A stretch of 15,726 nt of DNA from Oscillospiraceae bacterium (GTDB lineage: Bacteria; Bacillota; Clostridia; Oscillospirales; Ruminococcaceae), in the NCBI GenBank assembly GCA_020024215.1, contig JAHHUC010000051.1, positions 1 to 15,726 of the forward strand. The letters are read 5' to 3'. The notes under the pieces were generated by a model, which saw nothing but the letters and a program-made list of their open reading frames with translations, was not told the DNA's origin and did not search any database. Below, one piece after another: positions 1-7,735 of the stretch; position 1 is the first letter of the stretch, and each line of letters begins with the position of its first letter. A program made the translations under genes and the position numbers.

Positions 1-363
1 TGCATTCTGGGAAATTTCTACATTTTTATGCAGCAGAGCCAATTTGTCACAAACCAAACGCTTTTTTTAGCCTTTTACAGAAGTGATTTTCTGCATTTTC
101 TCATCCCCTTGAGCGATTTAGCAGGCTGGCTTAAGCTTATTCTTGTAATTGCAGCCTTGTCCTTTGCCTGCTGCTTTCTGCCGTCTGAAAGGATGAACAT
201 AAATGCTGTACAGCTGTTGATATTTCCCTTGGTTCTGGTGCTTTCGGTGTCAGAATATACAAGCAGCCAGAATTATATAGCCATATCTGTCTTTATATTT
301 TTTACGGCGGTTCTTATCATAAGCCAGCATGGAAAGGATGAGTGGTATGAGCCTAAAAGATAG
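1..363 (+). CDS. Membrane protein, 3' part (start lies outside the window)
   Basis: The reading frame is open from base 1 and ends at a TAG at 361-363, giving 120 visible C-terminal residues. The first ATG (28) has no ribosome binding site, so this is most likely the tail of a longer protein. Three hydrophobic stretches are visible, around LAGWLKLILVIAALSFACCF, the NAVQLLIFPLVLVLSV segment and a YIAISVFIFFTAVLII segment, followed by a short charged tail (GKDEWYEPKR). It is the first visible gene of a tight operon with an ABC ATPase at 840 and overlaps the next gene by 17 bases. From this context I infer a permease-like membrane component of an ABC-2-type exporter. No family-specific motif supports that, so it could be any multi-spanning membrane protein. 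Confidence 0.7.
   Translation, partial: CILGNFYIFMQQSQFVTNQTLFLAFYRSDFLHFLIPLSDLAGWLKLILVIAALSFACCFLPSERMNINAVQLLIFPLVLVLSVSEYTSSQNYIAISVFIFFTAVLIISQHGKDEWYEPKR
333..338 (+). promoter_or_regulatory. Ribosome binding site that sets the start at 347
   Basis: AAAGGA lies 8 bases before the ATG at 347. Two earlier in-frame ATGs (329 and 338) have no such sequence upstream, so 347 is the preferred start for the small membrane protein. Confidence 0.6.
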
Positions 364-823
364 CTTGAAAAAAATAGTGCCCATAGGCTTTGATGCCGAT
401 ATTGAAATAAAGGCCTTTGGAATCGGAACGGTTTTATGCACACTGTTTTCCCTGCAATTCTTTGTAAAGCTCAACAACAAAATAAACGAGCTTTACTTTG
501 TAAACGGCAGTAAAATGTATCTTAAGCCGGATGCGGTCATGCCGTGTTTCAGGGATGTTTTGGGCAAAAGCCTCCTCCCGTTTGCAGCCTTGTTTCTGAT
601 GCTTACAGCCTATATATTCATCCATTATGAATATCACAAAAAAGGCAGCAGGAGTATATATCTTATGAAAAGGCTGCCTCAGAAAAATGAGCTTGCCAAA
701 AGATGCATAACTCTTCCTCTGATTTTATCCTCAATGGTTTTGATTTTAGCGGTAATTTTGTTGTTAATATTCTACTTTGTCTACCTTATTAAAACGCCTG
801 AGGGCTTAATAGCTGTCTTTTAA
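347..823 (+). CDS. Small membrane protein of the ABC cassette
   Basis: This 158-residue protein has three likely membrane helices at about residues 24-41, 75-95 and 121-147. Between helices 2 and 3 is a basic cytoplasmic-type loop with the segment RSIYLMKRLP. Function is not recognised. Its start overlaps the end of the upstream membrane gene, and its stop is 16 bases before the ABC ATPase start, so the three are almost certainly co-transcribed and translationally coupled. By context it is probably a membrane subunit working with the ATPase at 840-1574, perhaps as part of an exporter or lipid/peptide-sensing unit. A start at 329 would add six residues but lacks a ribosome binding site. Confidence 0.75.
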   Translation: MSLKDSLKKIVPIGFDADIEIKAFGIGTVLCTLFSLQFFVKLNNKINELYFVNGSKMYLKPDAVMPCFRDVLGKSLLPFAALFLMLTAYIFIHYEYHKKGSRSIYLMKRLPQKNELAKRCITLPLILSSMVLILAVILLLIFYFVYLIKTPEGLIAVF

Positions 824-839
824 ATCAAGGAGGTCAATT

Positions 840-1574
840 ATGATTGAAATAAACAATTTATCAAAAAAATATAAGGAAAAATTGGCTCTTTCAAATGTGA
901 ATTTAAAAATTCCCAGAGGGGAAATTATAGGAATCTTCGGTGAAAACGGAGCAGGAAAGACCACACTTATGAAGTCTGTGCTGGGGCTTATAAAATATGA
1001 TGGATTTATAACCTTGGACAAAAAAGAAATAAATTGTGATGTTATGGATAAGCTTTCCTTTGCCACATGTGAACATTCATTTTTCCCAAATTTAGACGCA
1101 AAGGCACATGCTGAATTTTATAATGAGCATTTCCCAAAATTTTCTTATAAGAGATTTAATTCACTGATGGAATTTTTTTCACTTGCTAAAAATAAGCAAA
1201 TAAAGAATTTTTCACAGGGGCAGCAGAATCAGTTTGAGGTGATAATGGCTTTAAGTCAGGGTGCGGACTATATATTTATGGATGAGCCATTTGCAGGAAA
1301 TGATATTTTCAACCGGGAGGATTTTTACAAGGTTCTGGTGGGAATATTGGAAAGCAATGAAACTGTGGTTATTTCAACACATCTCATTGAAGAGGTGTCG
1401 GATTTTATAGGAAGAGCCATACTTATCAAGGACGGAAAAATTATAAATGATGTGTCTATGGAAAAGCTGGAGGAAGAGGGAAAAAGTCTGGTAAGCTTTG
1501 TTAAGGAGGCATATCACTATGAAGGTGACAGGGTTAGCCGCGCTTTAAGGGATTTAACCGATGAGGAGGAATAG
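840..1574 (+). CDS. ABC transporter ATP-binding protein (YtrB-like, ABC-2 type)
   Basis: The 244-residue protein hydrolyses ATP to power a membrane ABC complex. Walker A (GENGAGKTT) is at residues 34-42, an FSQGQ signature at 124-128, Walker B (YIFMDEP) at 144-150 and the H-loop histidine in STH at 179-181. The signature departs from the usual LSGGQ, and the Q-loop position seems to carry Glu (CEHS, about 77-80) instead of Gln. Short exporter-type ATPases with altered signatures are known in the YtrB-like group of Firmicutes. AAGGAGG at 827-833 precedes the ATG by six bases. It sits between small membrane genes and a gene for an exported protein, with only two bases to the latter. The substrate is unknown; export or antibiotic/peptide response is inference from the YtrB resemblance. 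ATPase identity is secure. Confidence 0.93.
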   Translation: MIEINNLSKKYKEKLALSNVNLKIPRGEIIGIFGENGAGKTTLMKSVLGLIKYDGFITLDKKEINCDVMDKLSFATCEHSFFPNLDAKAHAEFYNEHFPKFSYKRFNSLMEFFSLAKNKQIKNFSQGQQNQFEVIMALSQGADYIFMDEPFAGNDIFNREDFYKVLVGILESNETVVISTHLIEEVSDFIGRAILIKDGKIINDVSMEKLEEEGKSLVSFVKEAYHYEGDRVSRALRDLTDEEE

Positions 1575-1576
1575 CT

Positions 1577-3040
1577 ATGAAGAGGATATTGATAATTTCT
1601 ATTTCTCTTGTTCTGATTTTAACTTCTGTATTCGGCTTTGCAGCAATAGATATTTATAAGGAAAGGGATAAGGTAAATTATACCGAGCTTGCCCATTGGG
1701 GAGATTACAGTGCCTTGGACAATGTAAAGGTACAAAGCTATGATGCTTTGAACAACAGGATCTTTTGGCAGAGCGAAACTTCTATGGGGAAAGAGACAAA
1801 GACAACCTCAAAATATAAATTTCACTACAAAAATAAATATGAAGAGCGCCCTTTTTATCATGACGGAATAAGGACAGATGCAAGGCTTATTCTGCAAAGC
1901 GGCATAAATGATGACAATATGGAAAATTTAGAAAATATTTATCCTAAAGGTGCAGGTTATTTGAGAAGTCTTTGGGAGCAGGTGAAAAATGGTGAAAAAA
2001 AGACGTTTTATATAAAGCTTAAGGATGTAATGGATTTTTATCCCTTTGGAAATGCTTCAAGTCTGCCGGGATATTCTTCCTTTGAACATTCATTGATTTT
2101 CAGGGATCCGAAGGACTTTTCAAATGAATATGATTTTATAATGCGCTTTCAGGAGGAATTTAAAATTCCGGTATTGGAGGATGAAACTATAAAATACACA
2201 CTCAGTCGGCATGAGGACGGAAGTGAAGGGGGGATAGGCATAGGCGGAGATAATGATAATTTTGAAAGCTTTCCTATCAACAGCTTTAGCAGCTTTACGG
2301 AAAATGATATATTTTTTGCCTTTGACGCACACACAACCAAGGGAAATTTAGTTGATTTAAGTTATCTTAAGCATGGATATGGAATTTACAGAATGCCATA
2401 TACTGAAGCTGAAGGGCCGGATATCAGCAAGCTGGAGCTTTTTATACCGCTGGATCCTGAAAATGTTATTTATCACCTCACCAACGACGGAAAAAATCTG
2501 TTTTTGAGCTATGTAAAAGACGAAAATACCTATATTGATGTGATAAGTATGGAGAAGGCGGAGGTTGTGCAGAAAATAAAGCTTTCAGATAAAAAGCTCA
2601 ACTGGATTGCTGTGGAGCCTCAGGATGATTTTGTGGTGTGCGATATGGATTTTAATTCCCCGTCTGATGAATGGAACTCTAATCTTAATAAGATAGGTGT
2701 TCTGAGCAAAAAGGAAGATGGATATGAGGTTGAATTTATAGTTGACAGATTTACACCCGAAATTCAAAAGATGTATATGTGGCACAGCACAGCCTGCTAT
2801 GATTTTGACGGCGAAAGGCTTATTTTGGCAGGAAATATAAGAGAAAATTATTTAAGGCCTGACAATGAGCTCTATGAGACTTATGATTCTGCGGATTTTG
2901 GAATTTGTGTATATGATAAAAGCGGGCCCTTATTTGCAGGAAAATATAAGAGCAGTCTTACAACCGGCTTTGCAGAGGAGAATGACTATAAATATCAGGT
3001 TCACAGATTTTATCCGAATTTATCGGTGAAAATAGAATAG
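1577..3040 (+). CDS. Membrane-anchored exported protein of the ABC cassette, unknown function
   Basis: This 487-residue protein begins with MKR and a hydrophobic segment at about residues 4-25 that has no lipobox and no clear cleavage site, so it is probably a signal anchor with the rest outside the membrane. I do not recognise a family. The second half alternates strand-like segments and loops (for example around KNLFLSYVKD and DGERLILAGN), which resembles beta-propeller blades, but this is only an impression. The start follows a GAGGAGGAA ribosome site that lies inside the end of the ATPase gene, and a strong terminator begins seven bases after the stop, making it the last gene of the operon. 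By position it may be an extracytoplasmic sensor or accessory part of the ABC complex. Confidence 0.8.
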   Translation: MKRILIISISLVLILTSVFGFAAIDIYKERDKVNYTELAHWGDYSALDNVKVQSYDALNNRIFWQSETSMGKETKTTSKYKFHYKNKYEERPFYHDGIRTDARLILQSGINDDNMENLENIYPKGAGYLRSLWEQVKNGEKKTFYIKLKDVMDFYPFGNASSLPGYSSFEHSLIFRDPKDFSNEYDFIMRFQEEFKIPVLEDETIKYTLSRHEDGSEGGIGIGGDNDNFESFPINSFSSFTENDIFFAFDAHTTKGNLVDLSYLKHGYGIYRMPYTEAEGPDISKLELFIPLDPENVIYHLTNDGKNLFLSYVKDENTYIDVISMEKAEVVQKIKLSDKKLNWIAVEPQDDFVVCDMDFNSPSDEWNSNLNKIGVLSKKEDGYEVEFIVDRFTPEIQKMYMWHSTACYDFDGERLILAGNIRENYLRPDNELYETYDSADFGICVYDKSGPLFAGKYKSSLTTGFAEENDYKYQVHRFYPNLSVKIE

Positions 3041-3047
3041 AAGAGAG

Positions 3048-3075
3048 AATCGGCAGGGCAGCCTGCCGATTTTTT
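3048..3075 (+). terminator. Rho-independent terminator of the ABC cassette operon
   Basis: A perfect 10-bp stem (AATCGGCAGG with CCTGCCGATT) and a 4-base loop, GC-rich in its core, is followed by a run of T. It starts seven bases after the stop codon at 3040. Confidence 0.92.
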
Positions 3076-3137
3076 CATGCAAAAGCTATCATATGTTGTG
3101 AAAAGAATAATAAAAATGAAGAAAGCTAAACTTTCAC

Positions 3138-3166
3138 TTGTTTATATATGCAAGTAGCGTTATACT
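3138..3166 (+). promoter_or_regulatory. Candidate sigma-A promoter of the sugar importer operon
   Basis: TTGTTT (3138-3143), a 17-base spacer and TATACT (3161-3166) lie about 75 bases before the first permease gene. A small inverted repeat (GAAAG/CTTTC, 3121-3135) sits just upstream of the -35 and could be an operator arm, but it is short. The -35 is only a partial match. Confidence 0.45.
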
Positions 3167-3241
3167 GTTAGTGTTTGTACAAAGAAATATAAAAACGGTG
3201 CTTTAGCTGCATAAAAGAAAAATGACTGTCAGGAGAATGAA

Positions 3242-4132
3242 ATGGAAAAGAATAATCGCAGAGCATGGCTTTATCTATTGCCTGCCATTGTGTTTCTGGG
3301 CGTTTTCATGGTTTATCCGCTTATAGATGTTTTTATCTATTCTATGGAAGAGGGCTATAACTTTGCCTCGCAGACATACTACGATGTGGGATTTTATAAT
3401 TTTTCCTATGTTCTGCGCGATCCTTATTTTTTGCAGGCAATAAAGAATACGGTTTTGCTGGTTGTGATAACCGTGCCGATTTCAACAATTCTTTCACTTG
3501 TTATAGCCACGGCATTAAGCTCAATAAAGCCGCTTAGAAATTTATACGAAACCATATATTTTCTTCCCTATGTTACAAATACACTGGCTGTGGGGCTTGT
3601 CTTTATGATTTTGTTCAAAAAGACAGATTACACCGACGGGCTTGTAAATATGATAATAAGGCTTTTGGGAGGCACAGCGGTCGATTTTATAGAGGGTCCC
3701 TATTGGGCAAAGATGCTTGTGCTGTGCATATATGTGGTGTGGGTTGTAATGCCCTTTAAAATACTTATACTCACAAGTGCGCTTTTGTCATTGGACAGAA
3801 CCTATTACGATTCTGCCAGGGTGGACGGCACATCAAAAGGCAGGATATTCTTTAAAATTACGCTTCCGCTTATTTCTCCCACCATTTTTTACCTTATAAT
3901 AACCGGCTTTATCGGCGCCTTCAAGGCATATTCGGATGCAGTTGCACTTTTTGGAACCGATCTTAATGCCTCAAATATGAATACCATAGTCGGATATGTT
4001 TACGATATGCTCTATGGCAACAGCGGAGGGTATCCCTCCTATGCATCTGCGGCGGCAATAATACTTTTTGCCATAGTTCTCACCATAACCTGTATAAATC
4101 TCATAGTCAGCAAAAAGCATACTTATTATTAG
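3242..4132 (+). CDS. Carbohydrate ABC transporter permease, MalF/UgpA type
   Basis: This 296-residue inner-membrane permease forms, with the next gene product, the channel of a family-1 sugar importer. The N-terminus (RRAWLYLLPAIVFLGVF) is typical of MalF/UgpA-type subunits. Six helices are seen at about residues 10-32, 67-92, 103-125, 155-180, 210-230 and 266-290. The cytoplasmic EAA loop, which docks on the ATPase, reads YYDSARVDGTSKG with a following ITLP at residues 188-209, close to the family consensus. AGGAG upstream of the ATG gives a normal start. The large periplasmic-type insertion of enterobacterial MalF is absent, as usual in Firmicutes. The substrate cannot be told from sequence; an oligosaccharide or sugar alcohol is likely. 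Confidence 0.93.
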   Translation: MEKNNRRAWLYLLPAIVFLGVFMVYPLIDVFIYSMEEGYNFASQTYYDVGFYNFSYVLRDPYFLQAIKNTVLLVVITVPISTILSLVIATALSSIKPLRNLYETIYFLPYVTNTLAVGLVFMILFKKTDYTDGLVNMIIRLLGGTAVDFIEGPYWAKMLVLCIYVVWVVMPFKILILTSALLSLDRTYYDSARVDGTSKGRIFFKITLPLISPTIFYLIITGFIGAFKAYSDAVALFGTDLNASNMNTIVGYVYDMLYGNSGGYPSYASAAAIILFAIVLTITCINLIVSKKHTYY

Positions 4133-4148
4133 GGAAAGAGGATTAAGC

Positions 4149-5036
4149 ATGAATACTTCCGTTGAGGCTTCTGTTGATTTTAAAAGCATAGAGCATAGGG
4201 ACAGGGTAAAAAAGAAGGTGTGCAGCTTTATTTTGTACACACTTCTCACATTTTGGGGAATTGTGGTGCTTTTCCCTTTTTATTGGATGATACTCACATC
4301 AATAAAAAGCTATGGGGAATACAATTCCGAGTCTGTTCCCAAATTTTTTGCCTCGGACCCGACAATTCAGAATTATATTGATGCGTTCAGCTCGGTTCCG
4401 CTTATAAGATATCTCATAAATACCCTTATATTCACAGTGGTGACAACAGCTTTAATGATGGTGGTCATCACACTGGCTGCCTTTGCATTTGCAAGGCTTC
4501 AATTCAGGGGAAAAAATATTCTCTTCACGCTGTTTCTCTCTCTTATGATGATACCGAATGAGCTGGTTATAATAACAAATTTTACCACTGTCACCAACCT
4601 TAACATGAGAAACACCTTTCTTGGGCTTATACTGCCCTCTGTGACATCGGTGTTTTATATCTATCTTCTGAAGGAGAACTTTTCACAGGTTCCGGATACA
4701 CTTTATTATGCGGCAAAGGTGGACGGAACAAGCGATTTCAAATACCTTTGCAGGGTTATGATACCGATCTGCCGCCCCACACTTATAACCATAGCTGTCC
4801 TTAAAATAATAGAGTGCTGGAATTCATATGTATGGCCAAGGCTTATAACCGACCAGCAGGCTTATTTTCTTGTTTCCAACGGAATACAGGAGATAAGGGA
4901 AAATGGCTTCGGAAGAGAAAACATACCTGCGATGATGGCAGCGGTTGTGGTCATCTCTCTTCCCCTTATAATACTTTTCTTTATTTTCAGAAACAAGATA
5001 ATGGAGGGCGTTTCAAGAGGAGGTACAAAGGGATAA
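4149..5036 (+). CDS. Carbohydrate ABC transporter permease, MalG/UgpE type
   Basis: This 295-residue second permease subunit pairs with the product of 3242-4132. Hydrophobic segments are seen at about residues 25-49, 88-115, 123-141, 155-173, 208-222 and 261-281. The EAA loop (YYAAKVDGTSDFKYL followed by VMIP) lies at about 186-206, and the LFPFYWMILTSIKS segment near the N-terminus is characteristic of the MalG group. It begins 17 bases after the first permease, with AAAGAGG upstream of the ATG. Its TAA shares bases with the ATG of the solute-binding protein gene (TAATG), so translation of the two is coupled. Confidence 0.93.
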   Translation: MNTSVEASVDFKSIEHRDRVKKKVCSFILYTLLTFWGIVVLFPFYWMILTSIKSYGEYNSESVPKFFASDPTIQNYIDAFSSVPLIRYLINTLIFTVVTTALMMVVITLAAFAFARLQFRGKNILFTLFLSLMMIPNELVIITNFTTVTNLNMRNTFLGLILPSVTSVFYIYLLKENFSQVPDTLYYAAKVDGTSDFKYLCRVMIPICRPTLITIAVLKIIECWNSYVWPRLITDQQAYFLVSNGIQEIRENGFGRENIPAMMAAVVVISLPLIILFFIFRNKIMEGVSRGGTKG

Positions 5037-6628
5037 TGAAAAAGAAAGGAAGAAAAAGGCTTCTGGCACTTCTTTTTACGATTGTGCTGGGCTTTTCTTT
5101 TGCAGGCTGTCACGGCTCAAGGGGTATGAGCGAATTTATTGTCCCCTCACAATTTGATGAAAACAGAGAATATAATATAACCTTTTGGGCAAAAAATGAC
5201 ACCAACAAGGCTCAGACAGAAATCTATGCAAAAGCCATAAGAGATTTTGAAAGCATATATCCCAATATACATGTAAATTTGCGGCTTTATACCAATTATG
5301 GGGATATTTATAATGATGTGATAACCAACATATCCACCAACACCACACCCAATGTATGCATAACATATCCTGATCATATAGCCACATATCTCACAGGAAG
5401 CAATGTGGTTGTGCCCTTAGATGAGCTTTTTTCCGATGAGCGCTATGGCTTCGGCGGCAAGGAGTTGAAATTTGAAGGCGTTTTAAAGGAGGAAATAGTC
5501 CCTAAATTTTTATCCGAGGGGAATTTTGACGGCAGAAGCTATGCCATTCCGTTTATGCGAAGCACGGAGGCCTGCTATATAAATAAGGATCTGGTGGAAA
5601 AGCTGGGCTACACTCTCCCTGAAATTCTAACATGGGATTTTATATGGGAGGTTTCCGAAAAGGCTATGGAAAAGGATGAAAACGGAAATTTCAAGGTCAA
5701 CGGGCAAAAGGTTCTCATACCCTTTATCTATAAGTCAACAGACAATATGATGATACAGCTGCTCAGGCAAAAAGGAGCCGGCTATTCCACTAAGGATGGT
5801 GAGATACTTCTTTTTAACGACACCACAAAAGATTTGCTCTATAATATAGCAGAGCATGGAAAAAGCAGGGCCTTTTCCACATTTAAGATATCCTCCTATC
5901 CTGCTAATTTTTTGAATGCAGGTCAGTGCATATTTGCTGTGGATTCAACAGCGGGAGCCACCTGGATGGGCACAGATGCACCTCTTATAGATATAAGTGA
6001 GGAAAAGCTGGTGGAATTTGAAACAGCAATAAGGCCTGTTCCCCAATATGACACCGAAAACCCGCAGATGATATCCCAAGGACCCTCGGTGTGTATATTC
6101 AACAAGCAGGACCCTCAGGAGGTTCTGGCATCATGGCTGTTTGCCCAATATCTGCTGACAAATGATGTTCAAATCGCCTATGCAAAAACAGAGGGCTATC
6201 TTCCTGTGACCTTAAAGGCACAGCAGAGTGAAAAATACAAGTCATATATTGAAAGGATAGGTCAGGATGAGGAGCATTATGAGGTGAAGATAAAGGCATC
6301 TCAGATGCTTATGGAAAATATAGACAATACATTTGTAACACCTGTTTTCAACGGCTCGGCATCTCTAAGAGACGCCGCAGGACAGCTTATTGAAAATACT
6401 GTCAAATCTGTAAGGCGAAAGCAGAAGGTGGATGATGAATATATGGAAAACCTGTTTGAGGAGGTAAAAAGCCTTTATCATCTGGACAGCAGCGCATTGT
6501 CAAACGGCAAAAAGGAAGATTTGGGCCCTCTTCCCGGCGCTTCGGTTTTGCTGCTCTTTTCCTTGGCAATAGTGTGGATATTTATAATTATTTACACAAT
6601 AAGAGAAGTAAGAATAAGGAAGAAATGA
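5036..6628 (+). CDS. Extracellular solute-binding lipoprotein (family 1) with C-terminal membrane helix
   Basis: This 530-residue protein captures the sugar for the adjacent permeases. It starts with a basic stretch and hydrophobic core ending in a lipobox (FAGC, lipidated Cys25). YNITFWAKND at the start of the mature part, NVCITYPDHIATYL, and YAIPFMRSTEACYINKDL match family-1 binding proteins such as MalE/UgpB. The ATG at 5036 overlaps the permease stop and follows an AGAGGAGG about 12 bases upstream. The frame is open further upstream, inside the permease gene, but that part is not coding. Unusually, the C-terminus carries a second membrane segment at about residues 503-522 followed by RIRKK, whereas classical members end after the globular domain (about 420-450 residues). 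No ATPase gene follows, so a shared MsmX/MsmK-type ATPase encoded elsewhere is presumed. Confidence 0.9.
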   Translation: MKKKGRKRLLALLFTIVLGFSFAGCHGSRGMSEFIVPSQFDENREYNITFWAKNDTNKAQTEIYAKAIRDFESIYPNIHVNLRLYTNYGDIYNDVITNISTNTTPNVCITYPDHIATYLTGSNVVVPLDELFSDERYGFGGKELKFEGVLKEEIVPKFLSEGNFDGRSYAIPFMRSTEACYINKDLVEKLGYTLPEILTWDFIWEVSEKAMEKDENGNFKVNGQKVLIPFIYKSTDNMMIQLLRQKGAGYSTKDGEILLFNDTTKDLLYNIAEHGKSRAFSTFKISSYPANFLNAGQCIFAVDSTAGATWMGTDAPLIDISEEKLVEFETAIRPVPQYDTENPQMISQGPSVCIFNKQDPQEVLASWLFAQYLLTNDVQIAYAKTEGYLPVTLKAQQSEKYKSYIERIGQDEEHYEVKIKASQMLMENIDNTFVTPVFNGSASLRDAAGQLIENTVKSVRRKQKVDDEYMENLFEEVKSLYHLDSSALSNGKKEDLGPLPGASVLLLFSLAIVWIFIIIYTIREVRIRKK

Positions 6629-6657
6629 TTAGATATGTCAAAATTTCTAAAAATGTA

Positions 6658-6686
6658 TTGATTTTATTGTGATAAATATGTAAAAT
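6658..6686 (+). promoter_or_regulatory. Sigma-A promoter of the lipoprotein gene
   Basis: TTGATT (6658-6663), a 17-base spacer and TAAAAT (6681-6686) lie about 72 bases before the lipoprotein ATG. This supports separate transcription from the sugar importer operon. Confidence 0.55.
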
Positions 6687-6699
6687 GAACTGGTGCAAT

Positions 6700-6723
6700 A
6701 AGCGGAAAGCATAATTTCCGTTT
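6700..6723 (+). other. Short hairpin in the leader of the lipoprotein gene
   Basis: CGGAAA (6703-6708) pairs with TTTCCG (6715-6720) across a six-base loop, and the stem can be extended by three pairs including one G-U. It lies downstream of the predicted promoter at 6658-6686 and before the ribosome site. The following sequence (TTTAAATATT) is a poor U-tract, so it may be a 5' mRNA-stabilising stem or a weak terminator for the upstream operon. Confidence 0.3.
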
Positions 6724-6758
6724 AAATATTAAATTATCCAAAAGGAGATCTTTCATCT

Positions 6759-7574
6759 ATGAAAAACTTTAAGGCGGCAGCCGCAGTAATGGCTATGGTT
6801 ATTGCTTTCTCTCTGGCAGGATGCGGTTCTTCCGAGAGTCAGTCTCAAGGAGAAGTTTCCTCCTCTGAATCCTCTTCTGTTTCCGAAAGTGTTTCAGAAT
6901 CCTCCGCCTCTGAGGCAGAAAAGCCTGCTGATGGTGTTATGACACACGCAGATTACATGGCAGCAGAGATGGACAGCGAAATTGTTGTTGAAACATATGT
7001 ACAGGCAAAGCAGGCATATTATGCAGAGAAGGGAACCGCCACACTTTACACACAGGATAAGGACGGCGCCTATTTCCTTTACAATGCAAAATGCACACAG
7101 GAGGAATATGACAAGCTTGTTCCCGGAACAAAGATAAAGGCAAAGGGCTTTAAGGGTGAATTTTCCGGAGAGATTGAAATTCTCGATGCTGAAATCGAAA
7201 TCCTGGAGGGCAGCTTCAATGCAGAGCCTATTGACGCAACAGAGCTTCTTGCAAATGAGGAAGAGCTTATCAAGCATCAGAATGAAAAAGCTTCTTTCAA
7301 GGGCTTGAAGGTTGAGGATGCAACCGAGGGCGAGGGCAAGGCATTCTTATACAACTATGACGGCTCCGGCACACAGGGAGATGACCTTTACTTCTATGCT
7401 TCCTTAAACGGAAATAAGTACAAGTTTACAGTTGAATCCTACCTCTGTGATAAGGATTCTGATGTTTACAAGGCTGTTGAGGCTCTCAAGGTAGGAGATG
7501 TCATTGATATGGAGGGCTTCCTCTACTGGTATGAGGGAGTTAACCCCCACATCACTTCTGTAACAGTTAAGTAA
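6759..7574 (+). CDS. Lipoprotein with Ser/Glu-rich linker and two OB-like domains
   Basis: This 271-residue protein has a signal peptide ending in a lipobox (LAGC, Cys22), so it should be anchored on the outer face of the membrane. Residues 23-56 are a low-complexity Ser/Glu linker. Two similar beta-rich regions follow, about 75-150 and 165-271. The first has LVPGTKIKAKGFKGEF followed by EIEILDAEIEIL; the second has ALKVGDVIDMEGFLYWYEG followed by HITSVTVK. This 'x-GxxIxxxGF' pattern with a closing strand resembles tandem OB folds. Function is unknown; ligand binding at the cell surface is a guess. AGGAG lies 11 bases before the ATG. Its codon use differs from its neighbours: by hand count only 1 of 11 Ile codons is ATA, which suggests strong expression. 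It has its own promoter and terminator. Confidence 0.85.
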   Translation: MKNFKAAAAVMAMVIAFSLAGCGSSESQSQGEVSSSESSSVSESVSESSASEAEKPADGVMTHADYMAAEMDSEIVVETYVQAKQAYYAEKGTATLYTQDKDGAYFLYNAKCTQEEYDKLVPGTKIKAKGFKGEFSGEIEILDAEIEILEGSFNAEPIDATELLANEEELIKHQNEKASFKGLKVEDATEGEGKAFLYNYDGSGTQGDDLYFYASLNGNKYKFTVESYLCDKDSDVYKAVEALKVGDVIDMEGFLYWYEGVNPHITSVTVK

Positions 7575-7615
7575 TCATTGCTTTGTTGATGAAGTAAGCT
7601 TAAATTTACACATAA

Positions 7616-7661
7616 AGCCCTTGACAGATACGATTTGCTCGGTGTATGTCAGGGGCTTTTT
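7616..7661 (+). terminator. Terminator of the lipoprotein gene
   Basis: An 11-bp stem (AGCCCTTGACA at 7616-7626 with TGTCAGGGGCT at 7647-7657, one G-U pair) with a 20-base loop is followed by five T. Outer AT pairs (ACATAAA/TTTATGT) could extend the stem. Confidence 0.85.
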
Positions 7662-7682
7662 ATGTGGATTTATAAAGAATTA

Positions 7683-7691
7683 TGCTATATT
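7683..7691 (+). promoter_or_regulatory. Extended -10 promoter of the orphan gene
   Basis: TGCTATATT fits an extended -10 element (TGn plus TATATT). No convincing -35 is seen 16-18 bases upstream. It is 45 bases before the ATG at 7736. Confidence 0.4.
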
Positions 7692-7735
7692 TTCAGCAAT
7701 AAAAAACACAGCTATTGACTTTGAGGTGAATTTGG

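Noticed and set aside
3121..3135. GAAAG/CTTTC inverted repeat before the sugar operon promoter
   Set aside because: Five-base arms are expected by chance in AT-rich intergenic DNA; no catabolite-repression (cre) match was found around it.
4814..5035. N-terminal extension of the solute-binding protein into the MalG-type permease gene
   Set aside because: The extension lacks a signal peptide and ribosome site and would bury the real signal peptide and lipobox. The ATG at 5036 gives a correct lipoprotein start coupled to the permease stop.
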